Positions 27,971 to 37,285 are shown, counted from the stretch's first letter. The stretch is 64,000 bases of DNA from Streptomyces sp. NBC_01241 (GCF_041435435.1 NZ_CP108494.1:3258501-3322500); one strand, 5' to 3'. The notes: generated by a model from the sequence alone, not told the origin. Made by a program: numbers and translations.

Positions 27971-29779
27971 GTGGATGCGCAAAGCCGTAGGCGGTCGGAC
28001 GATATCGACCCCGCAGACCAGTGGGTTCTCAATCCGGACACCGGTGATTACGAACTGCGACTGAATAATTCCGGAGGGGATTCGGCCGGTGCTTCCCAGG
28101 CGTCGGGCCCACGCATCCCACGTCGCAGAGAGCCGGACGATGAAGGTAATGGCGGGCGCAGAAACACCTCCCGTGACGGCAGTGGTGAGCGCCGGGGGCA
28201 GTCCCGGCGTGACGGGCAGGAGTCCGGTCCGCGCCGCGACGTGCCGGGGCAGCGCGGGCGCCGTTCGGCCAATGGCCCGCGCGGTCAGGAGGATTCCGGC
28301 CGCGGCACTGCGGGCCGCCGCAGCCGCAAGGCCCCCAAGGCGCGCCGCAAGAAGGCGCTGCTGTGGACGGGCGGCGTGATGGCCTTCGTACTCGTCGGCC
28401 TGTCGGTGGGCGGATACGCGCTCTACCAGCACTTCAACGGCAACCTGAACACGGTCGACGTCGGCAGCGCCGGCAACAAGGACGTCATCACCGCCAACGC
28501 CCCGGTCAACATATTGATCATCGGGACCGACAAGCGCACCGGTAAGGGCAACGAGGGGTACGGCGACAAGGGCAGCGTGGGCCACGCCGACACCAACATC
28601 CTCTTCCACGTCTCCAAGGACCGCACCAACGCGACGGCACTCAGCATCCCCCGCGACATGATCACCGACATCCCGGACTGCACCACCAAGCAGCCGGACG
28701 GCTCGGAGAAGGTCATTCCGGGGACGCAGAACATCCGCTTCAACGTCAGCCTCGGCCAGGACGGCCGCGACCCCGGCTGCACCATGCGTACGGTCGAGGA
28801 GATCACCGGCCTGCGGCCCGACCACTTCATGATGGTCGACTTCAACGCGGTGAAGGAGCTGTCCACCGCGGTCGGCGGCGTCAAGATCTGTCTGGCCAAG
28901 CCGGTCAAGGACAAGGACTCGCACCTGGACCTGCCGGCGGGTGAGCACAGGATCCAGGGCGAGGACGCCCTGGCGTTCGTACGGACCCGGCACAGCTTCG
29001 GCAACGAGAGCGACCTGGACCGGATCAAGGTCCAGCAGCAGTTCATCGCCTCGATGATCCGGCAGATGCAGTCGGACGACACCCTGACCAGCCCGACCAA
29101 GCTGTTCAAGCTGGCGGACGCGGCGACCAGGGCGCTCACCGTGGACACCGGCATCGGGTCGCCGAAGAAGCTGGCCTCGCTGGCCCAGGAACTCGGCAAG
29201 GTCAACACCAAGAACATCACCTTCACGACGGTGCCGGTGCTGGACAACCCGGCCGAGAAGATCAAGGCCACCGTCGTGCTGGACACGGCCAGGGCCGACC
29301 CGCTGTTCGCCATGATGCGCGAGGACACCTCGCTCACCGAGGTGAAGGCACAGAAGAAGGCCGCGAAGAGCAAGCAGGACGCGCTCCTCAAGGGCACCAA
29401 GGCCGCCGCGGCCGACGTACGGGTCGATGTGTACAACGGCGGCAAGGTCCCTGGTGCCGCGCAGACGACCGTCGCCTGGCTGCAGAACAACCAAGGCGTG
29501 CTCAAGTCCACGAACAAGGCCAACGCCCCGGCGAAGATCGACAAGACGACACTGGAGTACGCACCGAACCAGGCGGACCAGGCCCGTGCACTGGCCGCCA
29601 TGATGGGCCTGCCCGGCTCGGCCCTGAAGCAGGGCACCACGGACGCCGAGGGGCTCCAGGCGATGGTGCTGACCCTGGGCGCCGACTTCAAGGGGGCGGG
29701 CATCCCCATCACGGGACCGGCGAAGGTGCCGGACGGCATTCAGCAGGCAAACGCCGACAAGGCAGAGTGCGCCAAGTGA
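27971..29779 (+). CDS. LCP family protein 2 with LytR C-terminal domain
   Basis: A 602-residue protein with a long basic cytoplasmic tail (residues 1-130, rich in Arg, Gly, Ser), one membrane helix (VMAFVLVGLSVGGYAL), and an LCP domain showing NILIIGTDKRTG, ADTNILFHV, SIPRDMI, DHFMMVDFNAV and ALAFVRTRHSFG. A LytR_C domain follows near residues 475-570 (VRVDVYNGGKVPGAAQ). GTG 27971 lies 12 bases after GGAGG. It is followed within 50 bases by another LCP gene, so the two are probably cotranscribed; this gene's own promoter should lie in the 223-base gap upstream. Confidence 0.93.
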   Translation: MDAQSRRRSDDIDPADQWVLNPDTGDYELRLNNSGGDSAGASQASGPRIPRRREPDDEGNGGRRNTSRDGSGERRGQSRRDGQESGPRRDVPGQRGRRSANGPRGQEDSGRGTAGRRSRKAPKARRKKALLWTGGVMAFVLVGLSVGGYALYQHFNGNLNTVDVGSAGNKDVITANAPVNILIIGTDKRTGKGNEGYGDKGSVGHADTNILFHVSKDRTNATALSIPRDMITDIPDCTTKQPDGSEKVIPGTQNIRFNVSLGQDGRDPGCTMRTVEEITGLRPDHFMMVDFNAVKELSTAVGGVKICLAKPVKDKDSHLDLPAGEHRIQGEDALAFVRTRHSFGNESDLDRIKVQQQFIASMIRQMQSDDTLTSPTKLFKLADAATRALTVDTGIGSPKKLASLAQELGKVNTKNITFTTVPVLDNPAEKIKATVVLDTARADPLFAMMREDTSLTEVKAQKKAAKSKQDALLKGTKAAAADVRVDVYNGGKVPGAAQTTVAWLQNNQGVLKSTNKANAPAKIDKTTLEYAPNQADQARALAAMMGLPGSALKQGTTDAEGLQAMVLTLGADFKGAGIPITGPAKVPDGIQQANADKAECAK

Positions 29780-29828
29780 CACCCGGTCACTGCGCCAAAC
29801 CACGAGTCTTAGCAGCAGGGGGGTCCTG

Positions 29829-31508
29829 GTGGGACGGAGCAGTACACCCGGGGAGGGGACGCGACCAAGCGTCCGGCACGCCGGTCAACCCGGCTGGGAC
29901 GACGGGCTCTACGAAGACGCCCCGGAGCCGGGCCAGGACTCCGGCGCGGACGGCCGCCGGCCCGCGCCGGCGGGCGGCGGCCGTCACAAGGGCGGGGCGA
30001 AGCGGCACGGCAAGAAGGGCAAGCGCCGCGTACTGCGCTGGGCCGCCTCGGTCCTCTCGCTCGTCATAATCGGCGGCGCCGCCGCCGGATACCTCTACTA
30101 CGAGCACCTCAACGGGAACCTCAAGAAGGAGGACCTGACGCTCGGCGACAAGAAGATGGCCGACCACAAGGCCAACGCCGCCGGTCAGACCCCGCTGAAC
30201 ATCCTGCTCATCGGCTCGGACGCGCGGGACTCCAAGGAGAACCAGAAGCTCGGCGGGGCCAAGGACACCTTCGGGGCGCCGCCCCTGGCCGACGTACAGA
30301 TGCTGGTCCATCTCTCCGCCGACCGCAGCAACATGTCGGTGATCAGCATGCCGCGCGACACACTGCTGAAGATCCCGAAGTGCACCGACCCGAAGACGAA
30401 GCACGTCTACCCCGCGACCACGGGCCTGGCGATGACCAACGAGACGCTCCGCCGCGGCGGTCCCGGATGCACCGTGGCCACCTGGTACGAGCTCACCGGC
30501 ATCACCATCGACCACTTCATGATGATCGACTTCGCCGGTGTGGTCTCGATGGCCGACGCGATCGGCGGCGTCCCGGTCTGCGTCAAGGGCAACGTCTACT
30601 CCCACACGCGCGACGGCAAGGGCTCCGGGCTGAAGCTGGAGGAGGGCACCACCAAGGTCAAGGGCAAGCAGGCCCTTCAGTGGCTGCGGACCCGCTACGG
30701 CTTCAAGGACGGAACCGACCTCAGCCGTACGCACGCCCAGCACATGTACATGAACTCGATGGTCCGTGAGCTGCGCAAGGGCACCAAGCTCACCGACCCG
30801 GGCAAGCTGATGGGCCTCGCCGAGGCGGCGACCGACGCGCTGACGGTCGACAAGGGCGACAAGGGCCTCGGCAGTGTCAAGAAGCTGTACGACCTCGCGG
30901 GCGAGCTCAAGAAGGTGCCTACCAAGCGCATCACGATGACGACGATGCCGAACGTCTACGGAACGGGCGTGAACAAGGGCCGGGTGCTCCCCAAGCCCGT
31001 CGACGCCGATCAGCTGTTCCAGATGGTCCGCGACGACGTCCCGCTCGACGGCAAGGCGTCCAAGCGCAAGGCCCCGGTCGCCAAGAAGCCCACGGCGCCC
31101 ATCGCCGAGATCCCGGTCAGCGTCCGCAACGGAACCCGTACCGACACCGAGTACCCGGTCAAGGGCCGCGCCTCGGCGGTCGAGGGACTGCTCGCCGGGA
31201 AGGGCTTCACCCAGGCCGCGGTCGACAAGCAGAACACCAACGCGGCGGCACGGACCGGGGTGCTCTTCCCCAGCGTGGACATGGAGGGCAATGCCCAGGC
31301 CGTGGCCACGGCTCTCGGTATTCCGCTGACGGCGGTGAAGAAATCGACCGCGGTCTCCGGCATCACGCTGACCGTGGGGGCCGACTGGCGCGAGGACGGG
31401 GACTATTCCGCGCCGAGCGCCGCGGAGAAGACTCCGGAGAGCGCCCTCGCCCTGAACGGCGACGACGAAACGGCGTGCATGGACATCCAGCCGGGTTTCG
31501 GCTGGTAG
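29829..31508 (+). CDS. LCP family protein 3 with LytR C-terminal domain
   Basis: A 559-residue paralogue of its upstream neighbour. It has a Gly/Lys/Arg-rich cytoplasmic tail (about 70 residues), a membrane helix (VLSLVIIGGAAAGYLYY), and LCP motifs NILLIGSDARDS, ADVQMLVHL, SMPRDTLL, DHFMMIDFAGV and ALQWLRTRYGFKDG. A LytR_C domain lies near residues 440-530 (IPVSVRNGTRTD). GTG 29829 follows a GGGGGG purine run. Downstream is a perfect 54-bp palindrome that ends transcription for this unit and the convergent glycosyltransferase. Confidence 0.93.
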   Translation: MGRSSTPGEGTRPSVRHAGQPGWDDGLYEDAPEPGQDSGADGRRPAPAGGGRHKGGAKRHGKKGKRRVLRWAASVLSLVIIGGAAAGYLYYEHLNGNLKKEDLTLGDKKMADHKANAAGQTPLNILLIGSDARDSKENQKLGGAKDTFGAPPLADVQMLVHLSADRSNMSVISMPRDTLLKIPKCTDPKTKHVYPATTGLAMTNETLRRGGPGCTVATWYELTGITIDHFMMIDFAGVVSMADAIGGVPVCVKGNVYSHTRDGKGSGLKLEEGTTKVKGKQALQWLRTRYGFKDGTDLSRTHAQHMYMNSMVRELRKGTKLTDPGKLMGLAEAATDALTVDKGDKGLGSVKKLYDLAGELKKVPTKRITMTTMPNVYGTGVNKGRVLPKPVDADQLFQMVRDDVPLDGKASKRKAPVAKKPTAPIAEIPVSVRNGTRTDTEYPVKGRASAVEGLLAGKGFTQAAVDKQNTNAAARTGVLFPSVDMEGNAQAVATALGIPLTAVKKSTAVSGITLTVGADWREDGDYSAPSAAEKTPESALALNGDDETACMDIQPGFGW

Positions 31509-31517
31509 CCGGGCACG

Positions 31518-31571
31518 CCGACACGGTGTGGGGGCCCTCCGGAATTCCGGAGGGCCCCCACACCGTGTCGG
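31518..31571. terminator. Perfect 54-bp palindromic bidirectional terminator
   Basis: Bases 31518-31544 are the exact reverse complement of 31545-31571, with centre GGAATTCC and no loop gap. It sits ten bases after the LCP 3 stop and three bases from the convergent glycosyltransferase stop, so it serves both strands. Confidence 0.85.
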
Positions 31572-31574
31572 CGG

Positions 31575-32588
31575 CTATACGGAGACGGCCGGGCGCCGAC
31601 TGGCGATGACCTTCTTCGCCAGCGAGCGCGGGCTGGTCAGGAAGCCGTACCCCCATGACATGTGCATCGTCGCGAGGGCCACCGGGATCCGGGCCCGCGC
31701 CTTCAGCGACAGGCCCTTGCCCGCCGGAAGGGACCCGGCGACGATCGCCGCGACGTATCCGGCGGGGACGACGAACGCCCACGGGGTGACGGCCGCACCG
31801 GCCACGATGCCCGCCGCGATCGCGCAGACGGCGGTCGGCGGCGCCAGGTAGCGCAGGTTGATCGAGCCGGAGTGGTAGCGGGCGACGACGTGCCGCCAGC
31901 GGCCGTAGTCCTTGTACTGCTTGGCGAGCGCCCTGACCGAGGGCCGCGGCCGGTACTGCACCTTCAGCTCGGGCGAGAACCAGATCAGACCGCCCGCCTC
32001 GCGGATGCGGAAGTTCAGCTCCCAGTCCTGAGCGCGGATGAACTCCACGTTGTAGCCGTCCGCCTTCTCCAGTGCCTCGCGGCGGAAGACACCGAGATAC
32101 ACGGTCTCCGCCGGGCCCGCCTGGCCGCCGGTGTGGAAGGCCGCGTTGCCGACGCCGATCTTCGACGTCATGGCCGCGGCCACGGCGTCCTCCCAGGCGT
32201 TCTCGCCCTCGGCGTGCATGATGCCGCCGACGTTCTGCGCGCCCGTCTCCTCCAGGAGGCGGACGGCCGTCGCGATGTAGTTCGGCGAGAGCATGCCGTG
32301 GCCGTCGACCCGCACGACTATGGGGTGGCAGGAGGCCTTGATCGCGGCGTTGAGGGCGGCGGGGGTGCGGCCGGTCGGGTTCGGAACGGTGTGCACCCGG
32401 GGGTCCTCGCGCACCAGCTCCGCGGCGATCTCGTCCGTACGGTCCGTGGAGGGGCCCAGCGCGATCACCACCTCCATCTCACCTGCGTACTCCTGCTCCA
32501 GGATGTGCCGGACGGAGTTCCTGAGATGGCGTTCCTCATTGAGCACCGGCATGATCACGGAGACGGCGGGGTGCTGCGCGGCAGACAT
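31575..32588 (-). CDS. Family 2 glycosyltransferase
   Basis: A 337-residue GT2 enzyme. It opens VSVIMPVLNEERHLRNSV (nucleotide-sugar binding), then DRTDEIAAELV, the metal-binding VVRVDGHGML (DxH in place of DxD), and RAQDWELNFRI, which carries the likely catalytic Asp/Glu. The C-terminal third contains hydrophobic segments (AVCAIAAGIVAGAAVTPWAFVV and the following helix) that would anchor it to the membrane. GAGGA lies seven bases before ATG 32588. Its place among five LCP genes points to assembly of the glycopolymer that LCP proteins attach to the wall. Confidence 0.92.
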   Translation of the reverse strand: MSAAQHPAVSVIMPVLNEERHLRNSVRHILEQEYAGEMEVVIALGPSTDRTDEIAAELVREDPRVHTVPNPTGRTPAALNAAIKASCHPIVVRVDGHGMLSPNYIATAVRLLEETGAQNVGGIMHAEGENAWEDAVAAAMTSKIGVGNAAFHTGGQAGPAETVYLGVFRREALEKADGYNVEFIRAQDWELNFRIREAGGLIWFSPELKVQYRPRPSVRALAKQYKDYGRWRHVVARYHSGSINLRYLAPPTAVCAIAAGIVAGAAVTPWAFVVPAGYVAAIVAGSLPAGKGLSLKARARIPVALATMHMSWGYGFLTSPRSLAKKVIASRRPAVSV

Positions 32589-32768
32589 GGTGGTCCTCGG
32601 GTGGTCCTCGGGGCGCCAGGGGTTCAGACCCCACCAGGCGTCGATATTCGGCCGCCACGTTACCGCGAATGAGGGACACGGGCGCGCGGCGCCGGGTCGC
32701 GTCCCGGAGTGCAGATCATATGGACCTACTGTGCGAACGATCCCCCTTGCACCGCGGAGGTTCCCCCC

Positions 32769-34229
32769 GTGCCCAGGCCGCACCCCTCCCCCCGTTCGCC
32801 GCGCTCCCGCGCAGTTCCGCCGCAGCGCAGGTCCAGAAGGCAGGACGAGCGGCCCCGCTGGGGCATGCGACTGGTGACCGGCGTCTCCGTGCTGGTGCTC
32901 GGGGCCGGTGGGATCGGCCACGCGGTGGTGACCGGCCTGGAGACCGGGATCGACCGGATCGACCCGTTCAAGGACATGAAGAACCGGCCCCGGGCCGGCC
33001 ACGGCATGAATCTGCTGCTGGTGGGCACCGACGGCCGCGACCGGATCACCCCGGAGGAGAAGGAGAAGTACCGGCTGGGCGGTGCGCCGTGCAACTGCAC
33101 CGACACCGTCATGCTGGTGCATCTGTCGGCGGACAAGGAGCGCGCGAGCATCGTCTCGCTGCCCCGCGACAGCTACGCCGAGGTCCCCGAGCACAAGGAC
33201 CGCAACACCGGCAAGACGCACGCCGCCCACGCGCTGAAGCTGAACGCCGCCTACTCCGAGGGCGGGCCCGGTCTGACCGTGCGGACCATCGAACAACTGA
33301 CGGGCGTCAAGATCGACCACTACCTGGAGGTCGACTTCACCAGCTTCATGAAGACGGTGGACACCTTGGGCGGGGTGCAGATCTGCACGACCCGGCCGCT
33401 GAAGGACCCGTACACCGGTCTCGACCTCGCCGCGGGCAGCCATGAGCTGAACGGCGGGCAGGCGCTCCAGTACGTACGCTCCCGGCACATCGACGGGGCC
33501 GCCGACCTGGGCCGGATGCAGCGCCAGCAGAAGTTCCTCGCCTCACTGATCAAGCAGGCGACCAGCAGTGGTGTGCTGCTGAACCCGGTGAAGTTCCGGG
33601 ACGTCGCCTCGACGATGCTGAACTCGGTCCGGGCCGACAAGGGGTTCGGTACGGAGCAGATGCTGGAGCTCAGCCAGGCGATGCGCGGCTTCTCCCCCGC
33701 CTCGTCCGAGTTCACCTCCGTGCCGCTGGGGAACGTCGCGTACCCGGTCAAGGGCATCGGCTCCACGGTCAAGTGGGACGAGGCGAAGTCGAAGAAGCTC
33801 TTCCAGGCGCTGCGCGACGACCGGCCGCTCTCCCCGGAGCGGCCCGGCGGACCGAAGGCCGTGCAGGTCGATGTCGCCCCGCAGCAGATCCGGGTCCAGG
33901 TCTACAACGGGACCCCGAAGGACGGCCTCGGCAAGACGGTCGACGAGGGGCTGCACGCCACCGGTTTCGACACCACGCGCGCCCCGCTGAACGGGGAGCC
34001 GCGCAATCTCGCGCACACGCTGATCACGTACGACCCCCGCTGGGACCGGTCCGCGAAGTCCCTGGCGGGCGCGTTGCCCGGGGTCGAGCTGCGGGCGGTG
34101 CGGGGGCAGGGCCCTCTGATGAAGGTGACGGCGGGCACGGACTTCGAGAAGGTGCGACGGGTACGGGGGAAGGAGACGAGCCGGGGCGAATTCGGCGCCG
34201 TCACGGGCGATCAGGTGGCCTGTCCGTGA
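32769..34229 (+). CDS. LCP family protein 4 with LytR C-terminal domain
   Basis: A 486-residue LCP protein: short Arg/Pro-rich tail, membrane helix (VTGVSVLVLGAGGIGHAVV), domain motifs NLLLVGTDGRDR, CTDTVMLVHL, SLPRDSYAEV, DHYLEVDFTSF and ALQYVRSRHIDG. A C-terminal LytR_C-like segment is present (IRVQVYNGTPKDG). An unusual CNCTD pair of cysteines sits in the loop before the second motif. GTG 32769 has GGAGG eight bases upstream; an in-frame ATG at 32709 lacks one. It is divergent from the glycosyltransferase. Confidence 0.93.
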   Translation: MPRPHPSPRSPRSRAVPPQRRSRRQDERPRWGMRLVTGVSVLVLGAGGIGHAVVTGLETGIDRIDPFKDMKNRPRAGHGMNLLLVGTDGRDRITPEEKEKYRLGGAPCNCTDTVMLVHLSADKERASIVSLPRDSYAEVPEHKDRNTGKTHAAHALKLNAAYSEGGPGLTVRTIEQLTGVKIDHYLEVDFTSFMKTVDTLGGVQICTTRPLKDPYTGLDLAAGSHELNGGQALQYVRSRHIDGAADLGRMQRQQKFLASLIKQATSSGVLLNPVKFRDVASTMLNSVRADKGFGTEQMLELSQAMRGFSPASSEFTSVPLGNVAYPVKGIGSTVKWDEAKSKKLFQALRDDRPLSPERPGGPKAVQVDVAPQQIRVQVYNGTPKDGLGKTVDEGLHATGFDTTRAPLNGEPRNLAHTLITYDPRWDRSAKSLAGALPGVELRAVRGQGPLMKVTAGTDFEKVRRVRGKETSRGEFGAVTGDQVACP

Positions 34230-34300
34230 CCGCGGGCACATGCGGCTCGATCCGGCCCGGCACTGTGCCCCGGGCGTCGTGACGAAGTGTCGTTGCGGTA

Positions 34301-34852
34301 CTACGCGTCGTCGATGCCGTCGGCTGCGCGCTTCTCGCGCAGTTCCTTGATCGCGCGGCGTCGGGCGAGGCGGTGGGTGCGCCGGATCTGCGCTTCCTGG
34401 TAGCGCCGCTTGTCGCGCTCCGTCTCCGGGATCACCGGCGGTACGCGGCGCGGCTTGCCGTCCGCGTCGACCGCGGCGAACACCAGGTACGCGCTGCCGA
34501 CCTGCTGGGCGGGGGTGGACTCGTTCCACCGCTCGGCCATGACGCGGACGCCGACCTCCATCGAGGAGCGGCCGGTCCAGTTCACCTGGGCGCGGACGTG
34601 AACAAGGTCACCGACGCGGACCGGCTCCAGGAAGACCATCTCGTCCATCGAGGCCGTCACCGCGGGTCCGCCGGAGTGCCGGCCGGCCACGGCGCCCGCC
34701 GCGTCGTCGACCAGCTTCATGATCACGCCGCCGTGCACCGTACCGAGCAGATTGGTGTCGCTGCCGGTCATGATGTGGCTGAGGGTGGTCCGGGAAGCGG
34801 CGGTCGGCTTGCCCGGAATGTCGCCCTCCGGGCGCGGGGCCTGATCTGTCAT
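34301..34852 (-). CDS. Acyl-CoA thioesterase, hotdog fold
   Basis: A 183-residue protein with the hotdog core GTVHGGVIMKLVDDAAGAVAGRH around residue 40-60, where the His and Asp residues serve in catalysis. MVFLEPVRVGDLVHVRAQVNW and MEVGVRVMAE are the strand blocks typical of the cytosolic acyl-CoA hydrolase (YciA/BACH) group, which hydrolyse acyl-CoA to fatty acid and CoA. The C-terminal 35 residues are a basic helix (RYQEAQIRRTHRLARRRAI). AAGGTGG precedes ATG 34852. It lies between two LCP genes but has no clear link to wall assembly. Confidence 0.9.
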   Translation of the reverse strand: MTDQAPRPEGDIPGKPTAASRTTLSHIMTGSDTNLLGTVHGGVIMKLVDDAAGAVAGRHSGGPAVTASMDEMVFLEPVRVGDLVHVRAQVNWTGRSSMEVGVRVMAERWNESTPAQQVGSAYLVFAAVDADGKPRRVPPVIPETERDKRRYQEAQIRRTHRLARRRAIKELREKRAADGIDDA

Positions 34853-34971
34853 ACCGTCCACCTTATGCGGGGGCTTCCGGCCCGCTGCAATGCATCAGCT
34901 TCGCAACATCCCTGATGCGATTTCCCGTAGACCCTGTATGAGCGGCACACCCGGCCTGCACACTGGATCGC

Positions 34972-36276
34972 ATGAACGATTGGCCCGAGGGCTGGACCGA
35001 CGACAACCGCAGCGGCAACCGCTACGGGCAGGGCAGCGACAGCGACCGGCCCGAGGGCGCCCGCGTGATGCGGAACGTCCAACGGCGTCCCGCGCCGCCG
35101 CAGCAGTACCCCGCGCCGCCCCGGCAGCGGCAGCCGGAGCAGCAGCAGTACTCCGGCGGCTACGACGGCAACGCAGGGTACGACAACGGTTACAACACGG
35201 GCCAGGTCTACGGCGGCGGTGGCAACGGCGGCGGCCGGGGCAACGGCTACGGTGGCGGCGGCCGGGGTGACGGCGGTTACGTCCAGGGGCGCCCCGCGCC
35301 CAACTGGGGCCGCCGAATAAAGATAGGCACACTGTCCCTGGTCGTCGTGGTGCTCGCGGTCTCCATCGGCACGTACTTCTGGGCCGACTCCAAGCTCAAG
35401 CGCGAGGTGGACCTCTCCAAGGTCATCGAGCGGCCGAAGGCCGGCGACGGCACCAACTACCTGATCGTCGGTTCCGACAGCCGCGAGGGCATGACGGCCG
35501 AGGACAAGAAGAAGCTCCACACGGGCTCCGCCGCGGGCAAGCGAACCGACTCGATGATGATCCTGCACGACGGGTCGAACGGGCCGACGCTCGTCTCCCT
35601 GCCCCGTGACTCCAACGTCGAGATCCCCTCGTTCAAGGGCTCCGACTCCGGCAAGCTCTACCCGGGCCGCGGCCGCTTCACCAAGCTGAACGCCGCGTAC
35701 GCCATGGACGGTCCCGAACTCCTCGTCCGTACTGTCGAGTTCAACACCGGACTGCACATCGACCACTACGTCGAGATCGGCTTCGGCGGCTTCGCCCAGA
35801 TCGTGGACGCGATCGGCGGGGTGGAGCTGGACATCCCCAAGGCGTTCAAGGACAAGAAGTCCGGCGCCGACTTCAAGGCGGGCAAGCAGACCCTGAACGG
35901 CGAGCAGTCGCTGGCCTTCGTCCGCACCCGGTACGCGTTCGCGGGCAGCGACCTGGACCGTACGAAGAACCAGCAGAAGTTCCTCGCGGCGCTGGCCAGC
36001 CAGACGGCGACGCCGTCCACGATCCTCAACCCGTTCAAGCTGTACCCGACGATGGGCGCCGGCCTGGACACCCTGATCGTGGACAAGGACATGTCGCTCT
36101 GGTCCCTGGCGCAGATGTTCTTCGCCATGAAGGGCGTCACCGGCGGTGACGGCACGTCGATGAACATGCCGATCTCGGGCTCCACCGGCGGCAATCTGGT
36201 CTGGGACAAGGCCAAGGTCAAGCAGCTGGTGGACCAGCTCAACAACGACGAGAAGGTCACCGTCACCGGTAACTGA
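34972..36276 (+). CDS. LCP family protein 5
   Basis: A 434-residue LCP protein. Its cytoplasmic tail of 110 residues is rich in Gln, Gly, Tyr and Asn (GGGGNGGGRGNGYGGGG), followed by a membrane helix (LVVVVLAVSIGTYFW). Domain motifs are NYLIVGSDSREG, TDSMMILHD, SLPRDSNVEI, DHYVEIGFGGF and SLAFVRTRYAFAGSD. There is no LytR_C domain; the protein ends soon after the LCP domain. It is the last core gene before the accessory island and is followed by a clear terminator. Confidence 0.93.
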   Translation: MNDWPEGWTDDNRSGNRYGQGSDSDRPEGARVMRNVQRRPAPPQQYPAPPRQRQPEQQQYSGGYDGNAGYDNGYNTGQVYGGGGNGGGRGNGYGGGGRGDGGYVQGRPAPNWGRRIKIGTLSLVVVVLAVSIGTYFWADSKLKREVDLSKVIERPKAGDGTNYLIVGSDSREGMTAEDKKKLHTGSAAGKRTDSMMILHDGSNGPTLVSLPRDSNVEIPSFKGSDSGKLYPGRGRFTKLNAAYAMDGPELLVRTVEFNTGLHIDHYVEIGFGGFAQIVDAIGGVELDIPKAFKDKKSGADFKAGKQTLNGEQSLAFVRTRYAFAGSDLDRTKNQQKFLAALASQTATPSTILNPFKLYPTMGAGLDTLIVDKDMSLWSLAQMFFAMKGVTGGDGTSMNMPISGSTGGNLVWDKAKVKQLVDQLNNDEKVTVTGN

Positions 36277-36292
36277 CGGCAGACGGATGCAG

Positions 36293-36321
36293 GGCCCGGA
36301 CGGTTCGCCGTCCGGGCCTTT
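36293..36321 (+). terminator. Intrinsic terminator after LCP 5
   Basis: An 11-bp stem (GGCCCGGACGG, 36293-36303) with a TTCG tetraloop pairs with 36308-36318 and is followed by TTT, 17 bases after the LCP 5 stop. Confidence 0.85.
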
Positions 36322-36428
36322 CCGTTGCTCCGGCGCCCCCATTTGACGGTCGGTCATAAGCTTCCCGGAGGGGTTGGCAGCGCGGCGCACTCGCCCGCGG
36401 CCGAGGGACGAGCACAGGAGTGCCATCG

Positions 36429-36541
36429 ATGACGGACGCGACCGTAGACACCGCACGGACCGGAACCGGAACCGAGGACGAGCCGGCCGTACCGGCTCAT
36501 GGCCAGCTCGTCACCGTAAGGAACCGCCCCTGGGTCGTCAC
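36429..36541 (+). pseudogene. 5' fragment of a helicase gene resembling DISARM drmD
   Basis: From ATG 36429 (AGGAG ten bases upstream) about 37 codons read [11 protein letters not shown]..., ending [15 protein letters not shown]. The last block resembles the opening of DISARM SNF2-like helicases (DrmD), where a GQLVxVRxRxWVV strand begins the protein. After codon 37 homology ends abruptly, and the sequence, in another frame, becomes the C-terminal part of a transposase. The start signals are intact but the rest of the gene is missing. Assignment rests on a short motif and on the PLD remnant at the far side of the island. Confidence 0.45.
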
Positions 36542-36814
36542 CGCGCCTCCCTCAAAAACCGCGCCTACCTGCGCAGACGCGGCATACGCTGCACCATCCC
36601 GGACAAGGTCGATCAGACCCGCAACCGAAAAAAACTCGGCTCCCGCGGTGGCCGCCCGCCGAGGTTCGACCCGGAGGATTACAAGGCGCGACATGCGGTT
36701 GAGTGCGGCATCAATCGTCTCAAAAGGCACCGCGTCGTGGCCACGAGGTACGACAAACTCGCGGTCCGCTACGAGGTGACCGTCCTGGTTGCAGCCATCA
36801 ACGAGTGGCTGTGA
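36542..36814 (+). pseudogene. C-terminal fragment of an IS5-family transposase
   Basis: About 90 codons read [20 protein letters not shown], then [29 protein letters not shown] and [17 protein letters not shown] before the stop at 36814. These are the terminal blocks of IS5-family DDE transposases common in Streptomyces; the catalytic Glu is expected in [14 protein letters not shown]. No start codon, N-terminal half or terminal inverted repeat is present. The fragment is joined directly to the helicase stub, so an IS insertion followed by deletion probably truncated that gene. Confidence 0.85.
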
Positions 36815-36853
36815 CCGAGCCCTTCGCTCATCTCCTGGCTAGTCTGAGCGATT

Positions 36854-37285
36854 GTGAACAGACGGCAGCAGAAGAAACTGTCAAAGCGTCTCGTAGAGGC
36901 GGCGACATTCGGCGACACCACTCAGATCAACGCTCTACTAAGAACCGGGGCCTGCCCGGAGGCCGGCAATACCGAGGGCACCACGCCTCTATACGCCGCA
37001 TCAGTCAACGGAGCCGCCGACAACGTCCTCTGTCTACTGGCAGCCGGGGCCTTGCCCAACACCGAAAGCGGACGCGGCACGGAAGGCACGCCCCTTTGCG
37101 CGGCTGCATGCTGGGGCCATACCGAAACGGTGCGTGCACTCCTCACCCACGGCGCCGATCCCAATCTCCACGAAGATCACGGCATGGGCCGTTCGCCGCT
37201 TCAATGGGCGATGACCGGGCCCTACCCCGAGACGATCGCCGTGCTTCTCGCGGCAGGTGCCCGACCACACGACCCAGCCACGTGA
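36854..37285 (+). CDS. Ankyrin repeat protein
   Basis: A 143-residue protein starting at GTG 36854 (VNRRQQKKL). Three to four ankyrin repeats are visible: EGTTPLYAASVNGAADNVLC, GTPLCAAACWGHTETVRALL followed by GADPN, and RSPLQWAMTGPYPETIAVLL followed by GARP. Ankyrin repeats bind proteins, and no enzymatic domain is attached. It lies 39 bases after the transposase fragment, at the edge of the island. It could be the immunity or regulatory partner of a lost neighbour, but nothing proves this. Confidence 0.75.
   Translation: MNRRQQKKLSKRLVEAATFGDTTQINALLRTGACPEAGNTEGTTPLYAASVNGAADNVLCLLAAGALPNTESGRGTEGTPLCAAACWGHTETVRALLTHGADPNLHEDHGMGRSPLQWAMTGPYPETIAVLLAAGARPHDPAT

Noticed and set aside
27554..29803. 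A 749-codon minus-strand frame opposite two LCP genes
   Set aside because: Low-complexity Val/Arg/Leu/His shadow sequence; the plus strand carries intact LCP motifs.
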